This document shows, one piece after another, positions 60,869 to 64,000 of a stretch of DNA of 64,000 nt. Under the pieces are notes generated by a model. That model was not told where the DNA came from. It worked only from the letters and a program-made list of their open reading frames with translations, and did not search any database. The stretch covers positions 434,001-498,000 of the forward strand of contig NC_026497.1 of assembly GCF_000328475.2 (NCBI RefSeq), in the 5' to 3' direction. A program made the position numbers and the translations under genes. The first letter of the stretch is position 1. The number at the start of each line of letters is the position of its first letter. This stretch comes from Mycosarcoma maydis (taxonomy: Eukaryota > Basidiomycota > Ustilaginomycetes > Ustilaginales).

Positions 60869-62290
60869 CTACGGCTTGCGCAATCGCATGTGGATCGACT
60901 TGGGCTGGGTGAGCTGGTCGAAACCCAAGGTGCTCAGGCTGACGCCACGACCGCTGTCCTTGACACCAGTCCAGGGCAGGGCGGGGTCGAGCACATCGGC
61001 ACGATTCAGATAGACGGTGCCCGTCTCGAGCTCAGTAGCCAACATGTCAAATGCCGCTGCCGAGTCAGCGTTCTCAATGTCGGTCCAGATGGAAGCGGTG
61101 AGGCCGTAGTGCGAATCGTTCATCAGCCTGAGCGCTTCGTCGTCGGATTCGACTTTTTGAATTCCGATGGCGGGTCCGAAGGTCTCTTCGGTCATAATGT
61201 CCATCGAGTGGTCAACGTTGACCAGCACTGTGGGTGCTACCAGCGCAGTGCCCGCTTTGGCCTCGGTAAAAAGATGGTCAGGAATCAAGTTCTTGGCTCC
61301 CTTGCTGAGCGCATCGTCGATCTGCTGGCGGATGCGCTGCGCGGATGCGAGACTGACCACCGGTCCGAGCGAAGTGCTCGTCTCGCTAGGGTCGCCCAGC
61401 TTGTAGCCCTTTGCGAGCGTGACAAAGTGCTCGACAAACTGGTCAAACACGGCTTGGTGCACATAGATGCGCTCTACCGAACAACACGACTGGCCCGAGT
61501 TGAACATGGCACCATCCACCAGCTCTTCTGCTGCCCACTTGATGTCGGCATCAGCACGAACGTAGGCTGGGTCTTTGCCACCGAGTTCCAGACCGACGCC
61601 TTTGAATCCGGGACCGTCGGCAGCTGCCTTGGCGAGCGCTTTACCACCGGCAACCGAGCCAGTGAAGATGAGGAAGCCGATGCGTGCGTCTGCGGCGAGT
61701 TTTGCAGTAGTTTCAACGTCGAGGTGCGCGATCTGCAGCAAGCCATCGGGCAAGCCAGCTGCTTTCAGGGTGCGTTGGAAGCTTTCAGCGGTGAGCGGCG
61801 TCTGCGGCGATGGCTTGAGCACCACAGCGTTTCCGGCGAGCAAAGCAGTGATCAGACCGTTGACGGTGGTCAGGTAGGGGTAATTCCAGGGGGTAACGAT
61901 GGCGACTACACCGAAAGCGTCTCGTCGAATTGCCAGCTTGAGGTTGGGCGTCTCGGTCTCGGTTTGAGGCTTGTCGGCGAGGCAGTCGTTTGCCACCTTG
62001 CACAGGTATCGGCATCGCTGAAGTGCGCCCTTGATCTCGCCTGCACACTGCGCAACAGGTCGGCCCATCTGAGCCGAGAGCTCTTTGCCCAGCTCCTGCT
62101 TTTGTTCGTCGAGAATATGCATCCATCTGGTGATGATCGCCACACGCTCGTCGACCGGTACCTTGGCCCATGACTTCTGAGCCGCCGCCGCTGCGTCGAT
62201 GGCCTGGCCAAGCTGCGCTTCGGTGAGGAGCTGCTTTTCGCAGACGACACTCTGATCGTACGGAGAGATGGTGGTTTGAATCGACGACAT
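60869..62290 (-). CDS. NAD(P)-dependent aldehyde dehydrogenase
   Basis: This intronless ALDH of 473 residues contains the cofactor and fold blocks VAIVTPWNYPYLTTVNGLITALLAGNAVVLKPSPQTPL and FTGSVAGGKALAKAA, the catalytic Glu in LELGGKDP and the catalytic Cys in NSGQSCCSVERIYVH (one of two adjacent Cys, near residue 267), then EETFGPAIGIQKV. The length and the SCCSVER variant suit enzymes acting on succinate semialdehyde or aminoaldehydes rather than the 500-residue ALDH1/2 type. It is divergent from the glutamine-synthetase-like gene (590 bp between starts). A 427-codon open frame on the opposite strand is a codon-bias shadow. Confidence 0.9.
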   Translation of the reverse strand: MSSIQTTISPYDQSVVCEKQLLTEAQLGQAIDAAAAAQKSWAKVPVDERVAIITRWMHILDEQKQELGKELSAQMGRPVAQCAGEIKGALQRCRYLCKVANDCLADKPQTETETPNLKLAIRRDAFGVVAIVTPWNYPYLTTVNGLITALLAGNAVVLKPSPQTPLTAESFQRTLKAAGLPDGLLQIAHLDVETTAKLAADARIGFLIFTGSVAGGKALAKAAADGPGFKGVGLELGGKDPAYVRADADIKWAAEELVDGAMFNSGQSCCSVERIYVHQAVFDQFVEHFVTLAKGYKLGDPSETSTSLGPVVSLASAQRIRQQIDDALSKGAKNLIPDHLFTEAKAGTALVAPTVLVNVDHSMDIMTEETFGPAIGIQKVESDDEALRLMNDSHYGLTASIWTDIENADSAAAFDMLATELETGTVYLNRADVLDPALPWTGVKDSGRGVSLSTLGFDQLTQPKSIHMRLRKP

Positions 62291-62425
62291 TTTGGTGATG
62301 GTGGTGGTGGACGAACAATGATGCGTCTGACAACAGACGCAATCAACTTTCTCTCTCAGTCCGTCGTCGTCAGTGACGAGTCTGCCGTGTTGGAAAACCG
62401 CGCAGGGATTATTTATTCACGATTA

Positions 62426-62442
62426 AATCACGAATCGTGAAT
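62426..62442. repeat. Near-perfect 17-bp palindrome AATCACGAATCGTGAAT
   Basis: One mismatch between arms; the same sequence as at 28242 and 42546. Confidence 0.85.
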
Positions 62443-62679
62443 GTCAGAGTGGAGGAGCAGAATTCACAGAATTCACCGAATTCACGATTCCAGCCGGCAA
62501 CCACGAATGTGCGAAAATCACGAACCGGGAATCGTGAATGTGCTGGAGATCAAAGTGGAAAGCGGCGTGTGACTTCGGACCGTGCGCAGACGTGGGACCA
62601 CGGACAGATTCGGTGAGTGTGACGGCGCCAAAAGCGTGAAGATAACAAACACGGTCAGTTGTGCCGCGGCAAGTTTCAC

Positions 62680-62698
62680 CATTCGCGATTCGCGAATG
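62680..62698. promoter_or_regulatory. 19-bp perfect palindrome, possible operator
   Basis: CATTCGCGA-T-TCGCGAATG, perfect around a central T, 183 bp before the GS-like ATG. It could bind a dimeric regulator of the divergent pair, or be an undecayed ancestor of the AATCACGA motif. Confidence 0.5.
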
Positions 62699-62880
62699 GC
62701 GATTCGCGTTGTTGGGTCGCAATAGTTGTGAGTCACGCGGGGTTTAGCCAGGCTGTGCGACGCACGGACCGACGCACGCTTATCAGCTTTTTCAACAGCC
62801 AGCCACCAGGATGAATGGAGCTCGGTCTTGGACCACCGCCATCACGATTGCGACCGCTTGCTTGTTGCAGTTTGAACGCC

Positions 62881-64000
62881 ATGTCCCAAACCAAAATCAA
62901 GTACAGCGATCTGGAAGAGCTGCTGAAGAATGACAACAAAGTCAAGGTAGCCGGCGTGGACGTCGACGGCATCGTGCGGGGCAAGTACGTTTCCAAGAAA
63001 AAGTTTCTCTCTGCGGCCAAACCGGACTCGGACTTTGGCTTCTGCTCGGTCATCTTTGGTTGGGATATGCACGATCAGGTGTACCCCACCGAGCTGCTCG
63101 TCTCGAACAAGGCCAACGGATACCGCGATCTATCGGCCAAGATCGACTTGGACACGTACCGTCGTATTCCATGGGAGGACAATTTGCCGTTCTTCCTGAT
63201 TCGCTACTTCAACGCGGATGGCAGCGCGCTTGCGGTTTGTCCGAGGAACTTGCTTCGTTCGGTGACGAGCAAAGTGGAGGCTCAACTCGGATTGCTCTGC
63301 ATGGCGGGCGCCGAGTTTGAGTACTTCCAGTTTGCCGAAACCGCGCAGACGCTCGACGACAAGCGATTTGTCAAGCTCAATGCGTTGACGCCGGGCAATC
63401 ACGGCTATTCGATGCTGCGAACTTCGCTGAACAAGGACTACTTTCTGCAGCTCTTTGACGCTGCCGAAGCGTTTGGGATCGACGTCGAGGGTCATCACAC
63501 CGAGACGGGGCCGGGCGTATACGAGACGGCGCTCGCGTATACCGAGGTGACGCGCATGGCGGATATGGCGGTGCTGTACAAGCTGCTTGCGAAATCGATC
63601 GGCATGCAGCACGGCATCACGCCTACATTTATGGCTAAGCCGTGGGCGAATTTGGCGGGATGTTCCGGTCACATCCACGTCTCGCTTCGCGATGCGTCGA
63701 CGGGCAAGAACGTGTTTGGCCTGAGTGCCGAACAGATCGCGGCTGGAGGACGTGCCGATGCCGAGTACGACGATGTCAAGTACCTTTCCGAAATCGGAGA
63801 GCAATTTCTGGCGGGCCTGATGACGGGTTTGCCAGACATCATGCCACTGTTGTGCCCGACGATCAACTCGTACAAGCGGCTCACCACGGGCGAGGCGTAC
63901 TGGGCGCCCAACATCTGTTCGTACGGCTATGATTCACGGCTTGCGTCGGTGCGCATCCTTGGTCCGCCCGACGTGCCAGACTACGGTACACGCTTCGAGG
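62881..64000 (+). CDS. Glutamine-synthetase-family enzyme (gamma-glutamyl-amine synthetase type), cut by the window end
   Basis: This frame starts MSQTKIKYSDLEELLK at ATG 62881 and is open to the window end (373 complete codons). It has the GS beta-grasp start (VDVDGIVRGKY), a catalytic-domain AGAEFEYF segment in place of the usual GxExE, GPGVYE with metal-binding Glu, and AGCSGHIHVSL with the metal/ATP-binding His. Further on are NSYKRLTTGEAYWAPN and RILGPP. These match the PuuA/FluG-like branch (gamma-glutamylpolyamine or related synthetases) rather than the short eukaryotic GSII used for ammonia assimilation, which is about 350 residues and differs in the N-terminus. The C-terminus is outside the window. 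Confidence 0.85.
   Translation, partial: MSQTKIKYSDLEELLKNDNKVKVAGVDVDGIVRGKYVSKKKFLSAAKPDSDFGFCSVIFGWDMHDQVYPTELLVSNKANGYRDLSAKIDLDTYRRIPWEDNLPFFLIRYFNADGSALAVCPRNLLRSVTSKVEAQLGLLCMAGAEFEYFQFAETAQTLDDKRFVKLNALTPGNHGYSMLRTSLNKDYFLQLFDAAEAFGIDVEGHHTETGPGVYETALAYTEVTRMADMAVLYKLLAKSIGMQHGITPTFMAKPWANLAGCSGHIHVSLRDASTGKNVFGLSAEQIAAGGRADAEYDDVKYLSEIGEQFLAGLMTGLPDIMPLLCPTINSYKRLTTGEAYWAPNICSYGYDSRLASVRILGPPDVPDYGTRFE

Larger units (their letters stand above)
62291..62880. promoter_or_regulatory. Divergent promoter of the ALDH and GS-like genes, with two palindromes
   Basis: Contains the dispersed-type palindrome AATCACGAATCGTGAAT (62426-62442), a further motif copy near 62528, and the perfect palindrome CATTCGCGATTCGCGAATG (62680-62698), followed directly by another GATTCGCG half-site. 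The second palindrome has CpG in place of CpA/TpG of the dispersed motif. Confidence 0.6.

Noticed and set aside
60890..62173. 427-codon open frame antisense to the ALDH gene
   Set aside because: It mirrors the ALDH codons on the opposite strand, has no recognisable domain, and follows from strong GC-ending codon use.

Overview
The window is nuclear DNA of a smut fungus (Ustilaginomycotina, Ustilago/Sporisorium-like). The evidence is long, mostly intron-poor genes with short GTAAGT/GTGAGT-type introns of about 55-190 nt, fungal protein families (Zn2Cys6 regulators, Aip1, Ubc6, Rai1/DXO, Gna1, OPT, ELO), and intergenic DNA full of AATCACGA/TCGTGATT motifs. The genus is an inference. No rRNA, tRNA or CRISPR array was found.

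Layout. 1-1135 is the 3' part of a BBE-type FAD oxidoreductase. 1559-3065 is a decayed pogo-type DDE transposase. 3699-4511 is a Dcg1-like Asp/Glu/hydantoin racemase. 5044-9118 is the most unusual locus: a spliced signal-peptide exon joined to a cysteine-free reading frame of about 1270 codons. That frame carries about ten single hydrophobic segments separated by many KR/RR sites, so it looks like a Kex2-processed secreted polyprotein. Housekeeping genes follow: AIP1, a twin-cassette ABC ATPase, an MBOAT/wax-synthase-like enzyme, a GPI-type surface protein, a Sly41/TPT transporter, UBC6, RAI1/DXO and GNA1. Next come a sugar permease, a Zn2Cys6 regulator, a six-exon Gfo/Idh/MocA dehydrogenase, an AMACR-like CoA-transferase III protein and an ELO elongase.

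41.2-45.3 kb is gene-poor. It holds the 3' end of a Ty1/copia element (RNase H, a 77-bp GC-rich minisatellite and an LTR) and a second LTR in inverted orientation that runs into a 100-N assembly gap.

45.3-54.7 kb carries a secreted type-B carboxylesterase, an EthD-domain protein, a second Zn2Cys6 regulator and a salicylate-hydroxylase-like monooxygenase, possibly an aromatic or ester catabolic neighbourhood. 56.4-64 kb carries an OPT transporter, an SDR, an aldehyde dehydrogenase and, divergent from the last, a glutamine-synthetase-family enzyme cut by the window end. The ALDH/GS pair resembles the gamma-glutamyl-polyamine (Puu) route. A 19-bp perfect palindrome lies in their shared promoter.

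A recurring signal across the whole window is the 17-bp palindrome AATCACGA-W-TCGTGATT and 7-bp-period tandem arrays of its half-site. They occur between genes, inside two introns, and at one stop codon.
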